In this document: one piece after another, positions 1 through 12,009 of the stretch
How the letters are laid out: every line of letters starts with the position of its first letter
Numbering within the stretch: the first letter of the stretch is position 1
Assembly: GCA_037951105.1 (NCBI GenBank)
Contig: JBAMJV010003058.1
Span: forward strand, 1-64,000
DNA length: 64,000 bases
Direction of reading: 5' to 3'
Source of the DNA: Echinarachnius parma
Lineage: Eukaryota; Echinodermata; Echinoidea; Clypeasteroida; Echinarachniidae
Translations under genes and position numbers: made by a program
The notes under the pieces: generated by a model
Databases searched by the model: none
The model's input: the letters and a program-made list of their open reading frames with translations, nothing else
Told to the model about the DNA's origin: nothing

Positions 1-1271
1 ACTACAAGAAAGCAATCCAGAAGCAAATCGAATCCCTTCAGACGAAAGCTACGACTAAAATTGCGACGATCGAAGCACACGCAGAGCTAGTAAAAGAACA
101 GAAAGCAGTTGTTGAGGTTGAACTTGATCAGAAGATAGCTGAGATCAACAAATCGTATGAAGAAGCAGTGAATCATCTCACCAGACAACGCAATAATCTC
201 ATCGACCGATGCAAAAAGAAAAGGCTTCTCACATCGCACAACTTGAGAAGATCAAGGAATCTGATGACATAGAGATGTGTCGCATTCGAAGTGCATCTGA
301 GCTAGTCGGCAATGGTGTCAAGGGATTGCTAGAGGGGCGTTCACTGGCTGTGCACAACACGATTTGTGGCAATTTGGAGAAAATGTTGGTTGAAAGTAAA
401 CCTGATGTCACGCAGCCCAGGGCCATAGCTGATCGTACACAGCGGGTGAAATTCACCAAGACTGATATTCACAACAGTCTGGGTGACTTGCAACTACCTG
501 ACTGGCAGCTTGAGAAGGTGAACACATTTCCTCTGTCATATACAGGTCCAAGGGATATTTTGCCTTTGTCGGATGGACGAGTGGCTATTGGATATTGGGA
601 TTGGAAGAGAATTGAGATGTTCACTGTTGATGGGCCACAGGAAACCGTGCTGGAGGGTGTGAAGGTATACCGTGTATCTGTCTTGTCTGATGGTCGCTAC
701 GTTGTACGAGGTACGGGTAACAATATCACACTGTACACGCAGGCATGGGAGAAGCTCAATGTTCAGTTCAGCACACTCTCATTCAATGGTGGAGGTTTAG
801 GAGCCATGTGTGTAGACAGGGATGACAACATATACGGTGGTTATACTTAAAAAAAAAAAGATCTCTGTATTCCGACCAGAAGGGGGTGTGCCATCTCGAA
901 AGATTCCGTGCCATGGCTATCAGCCTTGGGAAATCTGTCACATGAATCACAGCAAAAGGATGGTAGTGTGTGATTTGAAAGAGTCTGTCAAGGTCATTGA
1001 TGACAAGGATGAGAAAGGCACCGTAATTCATCACATCCAGGTGGATAGTCAGAATACACGCATCGCTGTCCTGAAGGATGATACCATACTGATTGCATGC
1101 AGGAAGGATACTCTGATGGGTATGGAGCTCTACACAAAAGACCTGAAGAAAATCAGAACAGTCCTCATGGGCTTTCCACTGGTAGATGGCATAGAGAAAT
1201 TGGTTGCCTTGCCCACTGGGGAGATTGCTGTAGTATCAGAGAATCAATTCATTGTCTTCCACAAAATCTAA
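1..1271 (+). pseudogene. TRIM-1: 3' part of a TRIM-propeller gene with two frame breaks
   Basis: The window opens inside the coiled coil of a TRIM paralogue, at a position matching about residue 189 of the intact 608-residue copies. The frame from base 3 reads coiled coil up to about base 212. A one-base deletion there, relative to TRIM-3, shifts it to the frame of 209-850, which runs through the first propeller blades. An 11-base A run at 849-859 then brings a stop (848-850), and the original frame resumes and carries blades 3 to 6 to the stop at 1269-1271. The RING and B-boxes lie off the left edge. The two shifts cancel and both lie in A-rich runs, so either this is a young pseudogene or the assembly has homopolymer errors. 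By homology it would be a RING E3 ligase. The coiled coil and several propeller loops are closest to TRIM-3. Confidence 0.85.
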
Positions 1272-1370
1272 ACATCAAAAGAGAAGCCCGTACAGGACTA
1301 GTACTGAAAATGTATTTCAATCCTATAGTATTTAAATAAATTAAAGATTTTCTTGCAACAAAAATTAAAT

Positions 1371-1376
1371 AATAAA
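1371..1376 (+). terminator. Polyadenylation signal of TRIM-1
   Basis: AATAAA lies about 100 bases after the stop codon. Its downstream context (ATCAATGTACAT) matches the equivalent signal after TRIM-4, so this is probably the ancestral site. Another AATAAA is present at 1335-1340. Confidence 0.55.
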
Positions 1377-1579
1377 TCAATGTACATACATTTAATTAGT
1401 TGTAACGAAAATCAATGAAGGAACCAGTGAGGAAGCCGAGCTTGTAATAATGCTGGTCCCTAGTTACATCGTTAAGCTACATTAACCTGTTGACATGGTT
1501 GAAGACCATTTAGATTTGTGTATAACACACATTCTCCATAGACTCCAGTCAGCGTGTTTTGGACCAGTCCTGAGCGGGT
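1377..1579. other. TRIM-1 3' flank, shared with other TRIM units
   Basis: No gene is seen. The stretch carries a block (AACCAGTGAGGAAG, then a 'GGTCCCTrGTTACAT' motif, then 'CACATTCTCCATAGACTCCAG') that recurs after TRIM-2 at about 18900-19500. It recurs in scattered form after TRIM-4 at about 62655 and 63840. It is part of the duplicated gene unit. At about 1480-1490 it holds the empty counterpart of the MITE found at 18962 behind TRIM-2. Confidence 0.7.
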
Positions 1580-2200
1580 TTAAAGGGACATTCCCTCTTT
1601 TGCAAGCCAAATTTCAAAAATTTCAAAAGAAAATGTCATTTAATAGCATGCCTGAAAAAATTAGGGCTTGAAATATCTTTTTCGTGGAGTTATAGACCTA
1701 AACCTATAAACCGTCGTCCAACAAACAATTGTGCATTATACGTATATTCACCCAGTGAGGAAGTTCGTAAACTGATTCCATGAAGTACCACAACGCTATG
1801 CGTGACCCCTACGTGACCCGCGCTTGCTACGTGACCCGCACACACATAAGAATAGCATGACCGCCCACTAGGCAAAATAACCAAACCTCGCTTAAACTGT
1901 CTACATGTAATTACATATTCTTCATTTTTGAGATTTGTTTCCGTGACATACCTTTACAAATGTCGGCTTCACAATACCTTTACAAGAATAAGTACAATAT
2001 AGTTGTAATATTATGCTAAATCAGTTAAACTCTTTTATTGACCGATATTATAGTCTGATGGAGGGACGCATTCTTTTTTCATTCATAGAATCCAAATTAT
2101 AGGGCTGTTCGATCTGATTTTTTTGTTTGTGTTTCATTCATCCCCATCCGTCAACTGGAAACTGTTCAGACGTTTTGTAAAAGAGGGACTGTCCCTTTAA
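1580..2200. mobile_element. MITE with TTAA target duplication (copy 1)
   Basis: Both ends carry TTAA (1580-1583 and 2197-2200). Inside these, the terminal inverted repeat reads AGGGACATTCCCTCTTTTGC on the left and AGGGACAGTCCCTCTTTTAC on the right, read inwards. A second copy lies at 63157-63795. No coding region is visible inside. A TTAA target is typical of piggyBac- and Kolobok-type transposases, so it is presumably mobilised in trans by one of these. The site is empty in the flanks of TRIM-2 (about 19520) and TRIM-4 (about 63910). Confidence 0.85.
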
Positions 2201-2784
2201 GCAACACAGTATACCCTTGAATGGGACATATTTACTCAAGATTTATTTGTGTGATGAACTTGTTAAGGCCTGGTCTCATCCGACCGGATTGCGTAAACGT
2301 ATGCCAAACATATAGAAAATATGCGAAATAAAATCATTCGGTGACGAATAGACCGGCAGCCCAGAGGTCTTTTGTGCATCGAAAAGCGTACTGATTGTTG
2401 AACATATGAATATTTAGAGGAGAATGTAACAAATCCAAAAATATGAGTCTCCCGGGGTGTACCCGTGGATAAAGGGGTCCTGTGCGCCTCCAAAGTTTGT
2501 TCCCTGGGGATTGTCCGATGCTTCTATTTTGTGGCGAATGTACCGTGTTCAACATCGCTGACTGCGGGGAGAGCGAAACAGATTACAAAGTGATCGCTGA
2601 TGCGTATCTGGCAATTTCGGAAAATGTTACGCTGCCTGTTTTGAAAGACGAAATACACGTTGATGCATTGGGGATTATATCCAAAACCTCTTTCAACTAA
2701 TAACAAATATGTCTTACAGATTACAGAATTCATATTGATAGCACGTTTGAATATGTCAAAGGCTATAGTCCAGTCAATACACTG

Positions 2785-4262
2785 GGTCTTGACCTCGGCA
2801 AAATTGCAACATGGGAATTCTCTTCGGAATTCTATTCAGGAAACTCCCCTGAACAACATAAGTCGAAGCTAGGGAAAGTGGTTTAATTTGCATTATAAAG
2901 ATAATTACTAATTTGCATATTTCTGAAATGTGGTCAGGGGTCATTTTCTATCTAGGAATAGTACAATATTGATAAAAACGATTACAGTATGCTAGGGTAT
3001 TTAGGGCAATAAATCCATTAACGGTGGTCATTTGCATGTGTCGTATAGGCAACGCCCTAAAATCCAAGATGGCTGCCCCTAATTTGCATATGTATGAATA
3101 TTATTGATTTTCAGTGGTTACAGCCTCTAATAAGCAATAATTCCAGATTATTATTTTTCATTCATGTTCTAAATATGTAGTGAAGCTATTTCAGATTAGT
3201 TGCCACCTTGGCAACCTCTATCAATGCATATAATTTGCATAATTGGGTTATTTTATACCTAATTTGCATATTCCCCCAAATTGAGTATATTGGGAAGCTG
3301 GCAAGTAAAAATGACAAGTTATACCACTTTTCCAAGGTTTTGGGGGGCAACAAGTCCATTTTTTATACTTATTTCAATAAAGCACCATGGCAACCTTCTT
3401 AAATCCAAGATGGCTGCTCCCACATTTCACATGTAATGATACACAACTTCATTATTTTGGTTATATTAGAACAATATTATAATTTTTGGACTCTCAACTA
3501 TTGGAATTAGCAATTGGAATACTTAAATTTTAATGTAGCTGGTTGCTAACAGTAAACAAATTATGCTCTCAAAAAAAATGCCGTTAAAGTGGCAAATAGC
3601 ATTATCTCCTTTAAAATGCCAACGACGGCCATCTTGGATTATGTGGGTTGCCAAGGTGATACGTCGAATTAGGTATCATAAATGGATTTCCTGCCCCCAA
3701 AACCTTGGAAAAGTGGTATTTCTCGTCATTTTTACTTTCCGGGTTCCCAATATACTCAATTTGGGGGAATATGCAAATTAGGTAAATAATACAAATTATG
3801 CTAATTATATGCATTGCTAGAGGTTGCCAAGGCGGCAACTAAGCTGAAGTATCTTTAATATACATTAAGAACATGATTAAAGAAAAAACCTATAATTATT
3901 GCTTATTAGAGGCTGTAGCCACTGAAAACCAATAATATTCATAAATATGTAAATTAGGAAGCAGCCATCTTGGATTTCAGGGTTTTGCCCATATGGCACT
4001 CGCAAACGAGCACCGGAAATGGATTCCTTGCCCCAAAATACCTTAGAATATTTGTTTTAATTACTAGTGTACTATTCCTAGATAGAAAATGACCCCTGAC
4101 CTTATTTCACAATTATGCAAATTTGCTAATTATCTTTATAATGCAAATTAAACCACTTTCCCCAGCTTCCATTTCTTAGGACTTTTTGTATGTTGTTCAG
4201 GGGAGTTTCCTGAACGAAATTTCGAAGAAAAATCCCATGTTGCAATTTTGTCGAGGTTACCC
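2785..4262. mobile_element. Near-complete palindromic element (about 1.5 kb)
   Basis: The sequence reads from about 2785 to a centre near 3530 and then back in reverse complement to about 4262. Examples are the 'CCCCCAAATTGAGTATATTGGG' region near 3270 against its mirror near 3750, and 'AAAATTGCAACATGGGA' near 2800 against its mirror near 4235. Termini approximate GGGTnnnnACCTCG. No protein-coding potential is evident. It resembles a fold-back MITE nested in the larger inverted repeat. Confidence 0.8.
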
Positions 4263-5277
4263 CCTAATATTTGCTAGATTGACTAACTACTATATAACTA
4301 CTATATAAATACATCTGAATGAACCCCATCACCAAAACAAGATCAAACAGGGCTTCCACTTACAAATGAATCTTAAGACATTACATAAACACCTGTCTAG
4401 AAAATAGCCGTATGCAGAGGAACCAATATGAGCGCATGGCATAGCGACAGGGCACACACAAACACACACACACATTCACCTATGGTCATAATGCGTCACG
4501 AGATCGCCTCCTTTTGCGTAATGGAGTGGGCACACGAGACTTGCGACGACCTGCAACAGCCTGCAACAAGACAATAGAACTTATGAAGGGCCGATCATGT
4601 TCGAAATAACTAGACGTTACATCAGAATGCAAATATCGCAATAAATTCGGTATTATTCCCATTATAGCCATAAATAGGTTGTATGTATTACATTTAGGCT
4701 AAAGTAAACCTAACATGTTATTTACCGTGCTTAATAAGCATCATAAGCCTGGTTTTGGATTGTCGATCGAACAATAGCACGACTGGTCACGAGGAACGCA
4801 TGCGCCGTGTGTTCTCTTGCGACGGCAGGTTCCCGTCGCAAGTCTTGTCGCAAGGTTTTTGAACATCAAAAAGTCGGTTCAAAATCCGTTGCGATCAAAA
4901 CAATAGAAGAGAGAGAGAAAGAGCAAGGTGATTGCGGTGATTGCGGTTATTGCGGTGGCTTCATCTCACCCTATTGGCCTATTGAAATTGCATCCATGGC
5001 AAATATTCATGGTTTGGTAGACAATACTTAATCCTGAATACTTCAGGCAAGTCTCGTCGCATGCGGTGACCTATTGAAATCGTATCTATGGCAACGATGC
5101 ATGGTTTGGTAGACAATGATTTATCCTGAATACTCCAGGCAAGCCTCTAGATATTTCTGCTTTTCATCAAAAGTTATTTATTCTCATTACATACCCTTAC
5201 CAATAATGAAAGGGAGGTGTTCAACCGACAGATTTGTATTATCATTATTGGGAATGGCATCCACATGACAACGATCG

Positions 5278-5312
5278 AATGGGAGGGGGGGGGGGGGGGG
5301 GGGGGTGGGGGG
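5278..5312 (+). repeat. Poly-G tract
   Basis: An almost pure run of G, interrupted once by T. It could form G-quadruplex structure and is a likely site of length polymorphism or assembly error. Confidence 0.9.
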
Positions 5313-5564
5313 TCTCGGCTCTTGCGCTCTTGGGGCCCACGATTCTCTTTCATGTCCCACAGTTATTATTTTTGTTGTTTTTCTACCTTGTTTACCGCGG
5401 TAATTTATATTTGGCCTATTGGAGGTCTTTGTATGAGCTAATAAAGAGCCAAAAGCTAGCACCACGTCCTATGTTTATATTTTGCAACATTTGTCTTTGC
5501 TATGGCTCCATACTCAGGCTAATTTCATATAAGCTTAGTGCACCAATATGGTACCCACCGCTAG

Positions 5565-5765
5565 CATGCTCCTCAGGGAGTAGAGGATGTGTACAATGCG
5601 GGTGTGACGCTTAGAGGCTATTATAGGCGCTATATAATACGAACTACTATTATTATTAATTATTATTAAATAATATTATTATTATAATTAACAATATTAC
5701 TATTATAATTATTATTATTATTAGTAGCAGTAGAAGTAGTAGTAGTAGTGGTAGTAGTAATAGTA
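5565..5765 (+). mobile_element. SINE 3' tail with ATT repeats
   Basis: A block ending GGCGCTATATAATACGAACT followed by a degenerate (ATT)n/(AGT)n tail. The same tail type (GCGCTATATAAATGT then ATT repeats) ends the tRNA-derived SINEs on the minus strand at 12010-12335 and 40851-41185, so this is the 3' end of a related, truncated copy. Confidence 0.55.
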
Positions 5766-6639
5766 GTAATTTGTGCATCAAGACCATATCAATATAAGAG
5801 CAGAGAGATATTAACGCTCATCCTTGAATTGCGGAACATTTTGTGAGTGTTTATATTGTACATCTGCAGTGAGTTTGTACAGGGCGGTGATGTATTACAG
5901 ACTTTGGCAAAATCCGCCTTTCATATGTGCACGTGACCAATCGCAAGCTGTTGCAGGTCGTCGCAAGTATCGTGTGACCACTCCATTACAAGCCGATTTG
6001 AGATCCTGCGAGAGAATGTCTATTGTCCTCTATACATGCAGCTATGGCGCCCTTACACACATAAAACTGACCTTTATGTCTGATTTTGTGCAGCGATCGT
6101 GTCGTTTGGGTTCATTTATAACATTTACGTACGAAAATACAATTTCTGAAAGTGGAAGCTCATTTATTTTTTAAACAACTTTGACGAGTCGATCTTCAAC
6201 ATTCAGAGGCATATGAAGGGTAATTTAACGGATGACATTTGTATCCAATATGTATTCTGTAATCTGTAAGACATATTTGTTAAGTTGCAAGAGGTATTGG
6301 ATATAATCCCTAATGCATCAACGTGTATTTCGTCTTTCAAAACAGGCAACGTAAACAATTTCCAAAATTGCCAGATACGCATCAGCGATCACTTTGTAAA
6401 CTGTTTCGCTCTCCCCGCAGTCAGCGATGTTGAACACGGTACATTCGCAAAAAATAGAAGCATCGGACAATCCCCAGGGGCCAAACTTTGGAGGCGCAAA
6501 GGACCCCTTTATCCACGGGTACACCCCGGGAGACTAATATGTTTGGATTTGTTACAGTCTCTTCTAAATATTCATATGTTCAATAATCAGTACGCTTTTC
6601 GATGCACAAAAGACCTCTGGGCTGCCGGTCTAGAACGTT

Positions 6640-7440
6640 GTCTCCGTTGCTGCTCAAAGAACGGATATGAAACGGATTTAACGTACACAAACGCACGACT
6701 ACCAGACGAGTAGAGGACAGCTACCGAGTATAGAACGGACATCACCGTATGAGTAATGGTCCTAACGGACAACACCGTACGAGCAACTTACAAGAACCGG
6801 TCGAAACGAAAGTGGAAGGCATAAGAAAGTGACAAAACTTTCTTCGAACGCATTTATTAGCCCGGTCACATCTGACCGGATTGCGAAAACGTATGCCAAA
6901 CGAACATCAACATTTTCAATACGTTCGTCTCCGTTTGTCTCCGTTCGTATACGTTTGTTGTCCTTTTCTTGTTCGGCGAATACGTCCCTTGTACGGCGTA
7001 CTTGTAACGGACACCACCGAATACAGTCGTCTGTTGGTTGTACGTTTGCTGTGCGCTGTGCATCCATTTTGTTCGGAACCCTTACGTTTCTCGTCTTGTA
7101 CTTGTCAGTTCGTATCCGTTGATGTCCGGTGGATCTGTGTCACGACCGGATAGCTAATTGATTCCAAACAAAACGGATGCACAGCGTACAACCAACGGAC
7201 GACAACATAGAACAGACATCGCCGTACAAGGGACGTATTCGCCGAACAAGAAAAGGAATACTGAGACAAACCTGTATTAGTGGCCACCTTTCTACAACAG
7301 CCAATAAGCCTACATAGTTGCGACTAAACATTTCCCCTGCAGAGAAAAACAATTTTAAAGAAAATGTCTATACATATAGGGCACCTGTCTACAGTGGCCA
7401 AGTGGCTTATATAATGGTTTCCTTTGGGTGGTCGCTATAC
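6640..7440. repeat. Inverted-repeat region rich in ACGGACA/ CGTTCGT motifs
   Basis: The stretch 6955-7115 is partly mirrored at 7140-7255: for example CTTGTTCGGCGAATACGTCC near 6970 against its reverse complement near 7235, and GTTGGTTGTACG near 7033 against its mirror near 7188. This makes a fold-back of about 300 bases. Open frames on both strands are mirror products with no domain. Near 6865 there is also a direct copy of the 'GACCGGATTGCG' block found near 2282. Confidence 0.6.
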
Positions 7441-8954
7441 ACAGGTTTTGTCTGTATTTACTCAAGATTTATCTTATTGTGATAAACTTGTTAAGTTGAT
7501 GTGTATTTCGCTGTACTGCGAATCAATGTGCCATACAGACCTACTTCAAAAAGCAGACAAAATATAGCATCCCGGGCAGTTATGTCTGAATCTGCTAGTC
7601 AATTGATGAAGTACGCATTATTGCATTCATGTTTGATATGAAATAAAATATAAAATGAGATTATCATTCTGCAGAGCCTTCAAAAACATGACAAAATAAT
7701 GAATTAAATTGAACTGTATGATAATAATATTCCGTGATCACATTATACAATATTGTACATACTGCATTTACTTAAACACAATTATCATGTTTTTCATCAA
7801 AGAGATTTGTAAACTCTAATGCTCTATGACGTCTTATATCTGAATATTCTCAAAGTCTTATTGCATCTCTCTGCATGGTACAGTGTACTAGTTGTTTGCA
7901 GAGATACCACATCTCTGTTATCAATCGTTATCTCATATTTGCACCAAATAACATTATTATATGTTGTTCTTTGCTCTCTGCTATGGAAACTTGTTTTCTA
8001 GTGCTAATCATCATGGTTCCAAGATAAATAAGTTTGCCTATATTTTCACTATTATCAAAACACTTTGCTTGAAATGTTTATTATATTTACCTAGAATAAA
8101 TTGTACAGTGTATACTTGCTTACGTGCAAACCTGCCAACTGTATTTCATTGCTTGTTATCTAAAAATAATGTTCTAATGGTTTAAACACTGGAAAAGAGA
8201 TAACATTCATCATACATGAGTTAGTCTATATAATCATGGTTATTAAGTGCTTATTGCAAATTATAAGTTGTATCATCTTGTTTACCTTGTCTACTAATTA
8301 TTTTACACTTGCATAATTATGTACAGGAAAAGTATTGCATTAAGAAAAAATAGTTTGATGCTACAATAACTTATTATCACAATATTCCTGAAAGAATATA
8401 ACTATATTTAATAATGGATTGTTTTTACACACACACATTTCCATTATTACATAATGAAACAAGAAAAAAGAGATATGTATTATTATATTCACGCATGTTG
8501 TTTTGTTTCATTATGTAAAGCTTACCACACTTTGATGGTGAAACAATACTTTTTAGTGGCTGAATCAAATTTCTGATAGCCATTGGGTCTTGGGCCACCG
8601 CTTAATAAAATAAGCCCTGTAGGAGGTATTGATGATACTTGCCTGACAGAGCCACCATGAAAACATGTTAATGTCTAGCTCCGATGTATCCATATGCCTT
8701 GTAAACATGAATTTGATAATAAATCATTCAATATTGAAACAAAATAATTCAAAATGTCATTATCTCTTATGAAATGATTGTTGTCCTCTTCTTTGAAGTA
8801 TTAACATGATGACACAATGATACAGTTTGATATAATTATAATGAGAACATTGTTGTATACATATTGATGAATAAATCATTAGATGAAAAAAATACCTTTG
8901 TACATAATAGATTATTTTTGCTGGTATATTTGTATGTGTTTTTGTGCATATGTG

Positions 8955-9180
8955 CTTGCGTGCGTGTGTGTGTGTGTGTGTGCGTTGTGTTTGTGTGTGT
9001 GTGGGGGGGGGCGGGGGGGGGGGGGGTTCTCTGTTTTTGTTTCGTTGTGTATGGGTGTGTATGTGTGTGTATGTGTGTGTTGTATATAATGTGCAGATGT
9101 GTATATGTGTATGTCATTGTGTATGTATGTGTATGTCATATATGAACTTGTGTATGTGGCTGTGCTTGCACGCGTGTGTT
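8955..9180 (+). repeat. (GT)n microsatellite with embedded poly-G
   Basis: TG/GT dinucleotide runs interrupted by a G-rich tract at about 9001-9026. Equivalent tracts lie at the same place in the other units (21695-21810 and 37765-37850). The long Thr/His- or Val/Cys-rich open frames across it are artefacts of the repeat. Confidence 0.9.
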
Positions 9181-10890
9181 CGTATTTATGATAAAAAGAC
9201 ATGCAAAGCAGAAAACAAATATGCCATAAATTTGTCATATTTAGTAAAATCGTACATCCATTATCTGCCAAGTTGATGTCTGAATACGATGAAGAATAAG
9301 GACAGGAAAGTTATATACCAGCCATGTGAAGGGATTCTCTCCAATATTTACCATTAAAAACTTTGATCAAATGCGTATTTAATCAAAATCTTGAACTTCT
9401 AACCCCAAAGCATCAAAATATATGTATTGGATAGTACATTATATTGTATTTACATTTAATGCTTTTCGTTAGTGCAAAGTAATAATAATATAATATACTC
9501 GATTTATTTATCGCATAATGTGATTAGTCATGCAAGTATATTGACCCTCGACCCTACTCTAACCCTTATCATATAGATATCGCTTAATGCTAAGCCTTTA
9601 AAATTTAATTTGGAAGTACATTTAGGCAAGATGCGAGTAGAATAAACGGGTATCATTCTGAAGAACGGGAAAAGTGAGCAACGCCACCTAGTGTTTGTAA
9701 CTGAATAGCCGGGACCCTGCACAGAACAATGAGTCATAGCGGGTACAAATATGATGTGCTGCAACAGACTACTCCACTTATATGTAATGCACATTGTTTA
9801 CACATGCTGCAGAACTCTCATACAGCACAGGTGAGGGTGGAAAAGAGGGCTTAGGTCCCCATTAAAAACACAATGCCAACATGTCCCCACCCGCGAATGC
9901 GCGATAATCTACTTCAAAAATAACACCCCCTCTTCCCGAAAATTATTAATAGCAGTCTAACACCTTGCCAAAGGCTTGCCGACATGGCAACAACTTATGT
10001 ACTTGCGTAGTGATTGTTTTTATAAGGAGCAGGTTAAATGAGTAGCGAAAAAGTAGACAATATCTCTAGGGCATCTCTAGGTCTGACGGTATCTCTCTTC
10101 ATGCATGCAGACAATGTACATACATTTATAAATTAAAGGAACTAAAGAATACAACGTACTTTGACACTTATTCCATAGTTGATGACTTGTAAAATAGGTC
10201 TGCCGAAAAAAAACTACATGGAAATAAACACAGTAGTGATTTTAGACTAATTTACTGATGCTAAATCTCACTTAGCAGGCAGTTTACGCCCCGCCCACCT
10301 TTAGGGTCCAGAATCGGCAGCGTGATTAACATGTGATTAACAATTCATTGGCTTACGTCATCTACAGAATTTAGTTCATTACTCCGTTCTTTAGATGACG
10401 TCACATTTTGGCAATTTAAAAGGGGCGTTCCCAGGACAAGTATATATTCACTAATTACCCCAAAATTGATTGATTTCATGGGAAATGACTGCCAAATTCC
10501 TTTTCTTGATGACAAATTACGTATAGAGAGCCTAATTGGGGAAATTAGGCCATCTAGACGCTGTAGTTCATTTAAGTACGGTATTAAATAGTGGTTACTC
10601 TAGACTAGTCGATATATCGATCTCATAGGACTGTACAGTAAAACCTGTATAACATGATAACACAAGGGAAACCGCAAACAAATGGGGCCTCATTCTCTAG
10701 GGAGGTCGCCTTTATAGACTGATTGATACAAAAACAAATAGTTTGCCTTATTTCAACGACAACACATGACTGAGGAAGTAAAATTCGTATTTCAGGATAC
10801 AAGCAAAAACATGTAAGGTAAAGTGCGCATTAGAGAGCCGAGGCCACTACTATGTCAGGATAAACTAATTATTCACATGGAAGTGTTATA

Positions 10891-11131
10891 GCGTGGTTGG
10901 ATAAGCACTTGAATAAGTCGAGTTTGAAACCTACCGATACCCCAGCATTTGTGTCCTTCAGCAAGACACTTCATCCACATTGCCGCTCCCAACCCAGGTG
11001 TAATAAATAGGTACTCTGCATGCGGGGAAGAGGGTTTGTAAAATATGAGTGCACGCTATAGTACGACCTGCTGAAATGCTCCCATGTGAGTGGATATAGT
11101 GCACAATACAATATAAGTGCTGGATTGATTG
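10891..11131 (+). mobile_element. tRNA-derived SINE (copy A)
   Basis: The head GCGTGGTTGGATAAGCACTT resembles a tRNA 5' half with A box, and GAGTTTGAAACCT about 30 bases later resembles a B box. The body contains 'GTCCTTCAGCAAGACA', which is shared with the minus strand SINE family at 12010. An orthologous copy lies in duplicate C at 39735. It is not a functional tRNA. Confidence 0.6.
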
Positions 11132-11461
11132 TTAGTGTGTATCTGATGGCTCGACTAATAATATGCAAGTTCTCGGAGAACAGTGCAATTGCAATGGCAC
11201 TGGGAAGGCTTACCTGGAAAACAAGACTTTAAAATAAAATGGTTGTCGTCATCCCCTCTCTTTTGTCATCTTTCCTTTTTAGCAATTGAAATTAGCAGTA
11301 TTAGCAATGAAATGAGCAACGGAAAAGGGGCTTCCCTATTTGTATTTATATTATATATTTTTGGTCAGTTTCCCTGTTTGAAATTATATGTAATCATTCA
11401 CACATAATTATTAAACCTTATTAATTGCATGCTGACTGTGCTTGCATGCTAATGATGTGGG

Positions 11462-11826
11462 ATGCTAAATTTGGTGCAGCATTTCATATTGGAGCTTAGA
11501 TGTTGTGACATACAAGTTGTGTATAGTGTCATGGCAACAGCATTATACACCTCTTTATACACCCGCAGCTATTGCGCTGTTCTGCTGTACACAGCAATCG
11601 ACATGTTTAATACAACATTGGTGTGTATAATGCGTCACCTACCTACCAATATCGTGCAGAGAATAACCAGTATCAATACACCCTTTTTCAACTTGATGTT
11701 GGATCATTTATATAGCTGTGATGACATAATATTGTTGAAGGAAATTATAACCAAACACTTGATGACAGCAATGTTTGGATGAAAAAGGGAAAGATTTTCA
11801 ATTCAGCGCGGAAGCTTGGAATATGT
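11462..11826 (+). other. Probable non-coding first exon of TRIM-2, ending at a GT donor
   Basis: GGAATAT is followed by GTGAGT (donor GT at 11825-11826). The same GCTTGGAATAT/GTGAGTTT junction sits before TRIM-3 (32861), a variant sits before TRIM-4 (58995), and an orphan copy is at 40666. Pairing with the acceptor at 16885-16886 gives a 5.06-kb intron. The exon start is not visible; the left coordinate only marks where sequence conserved with duplicate C is dense and lacks SINE. Confidence 0.55.
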
Positions 11827-12009
11827 GAGTTTTGTTTATTTCAATGACCTCATTATAGATAAGGAATTACATTTTATATTTCATAATACAGGTGAATTGT
11901 AACATTTTTGTTTGGATTTCACACCAATTTATGGACGACAGTATTCATGACTGGCAGTAGGGATAACCTACTTTCTTTTAGAAAACTGTTAATATATAGA
12001 TGTGTATTT

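Larger units (their letters stand above)
4263..6249. repeat. Spacer with a further inverted-repeat pair; no gene seen
   Basis: A block around 4500-4570 (CTTGCGACGACCTGCAAC) recurs inverted at about 5940-5990 (GTTGCAGGTCGTCGCAAG), and related TTGCGAC-rich sequence lies near 4810-4860. Two short direct repeats of 'TTCATGGTTTGGTAGACAAT' type occur near 5010 and 5100. No open frame here carries a recognisable domain. Confidence 0.55.
2345..6632. mobile_element. Outer arms of a large fold-back (inverted-repeat) structure
   Basis: About 390 bases at 2345-2740 reappear in reverse complement at 6250-6632 with only scattered differences. Shared landmarks are the block around GACCGGCAGCCCAGAGGTC on the left (about 2350) and its mirror at about 6610-6630. 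Open frames found in the arms on both strands are mirror images of each other and show no recognisable domain, so I do not call them genes. The 3.5-kb spacer holds further palindromic elements (2785-4262 and 4490-6030), so this is a nest of insertions. Exact outer ends and target duplications were not resolved. Confidence 0.75.

Noticed and set aside
6285-6713. 142-residue open frame
   Set aside because: It lies in one arm of a fold-back. The mirror arm (2345-2740) has corresponding but broken frames, and no domain is recognisable.
8836-9276. Several overlapping open frames rich in Thr/His or Val/Cys
   Set aside because: They are translations of the GT microsatellite and poly-G tract. The same artefact occurs at 21426-21893, 37579-38140 and 47223-47576.
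11462-11782. 106-residue open frame in the TRIM-2 first exon region (and its copy at 40348)
   Set aside because: The frame is not conserved upstream of TRIM-3 or TRIM-4, and the start region is interrupted by a small indel between duplicates A and C. It is more likely untranslated.
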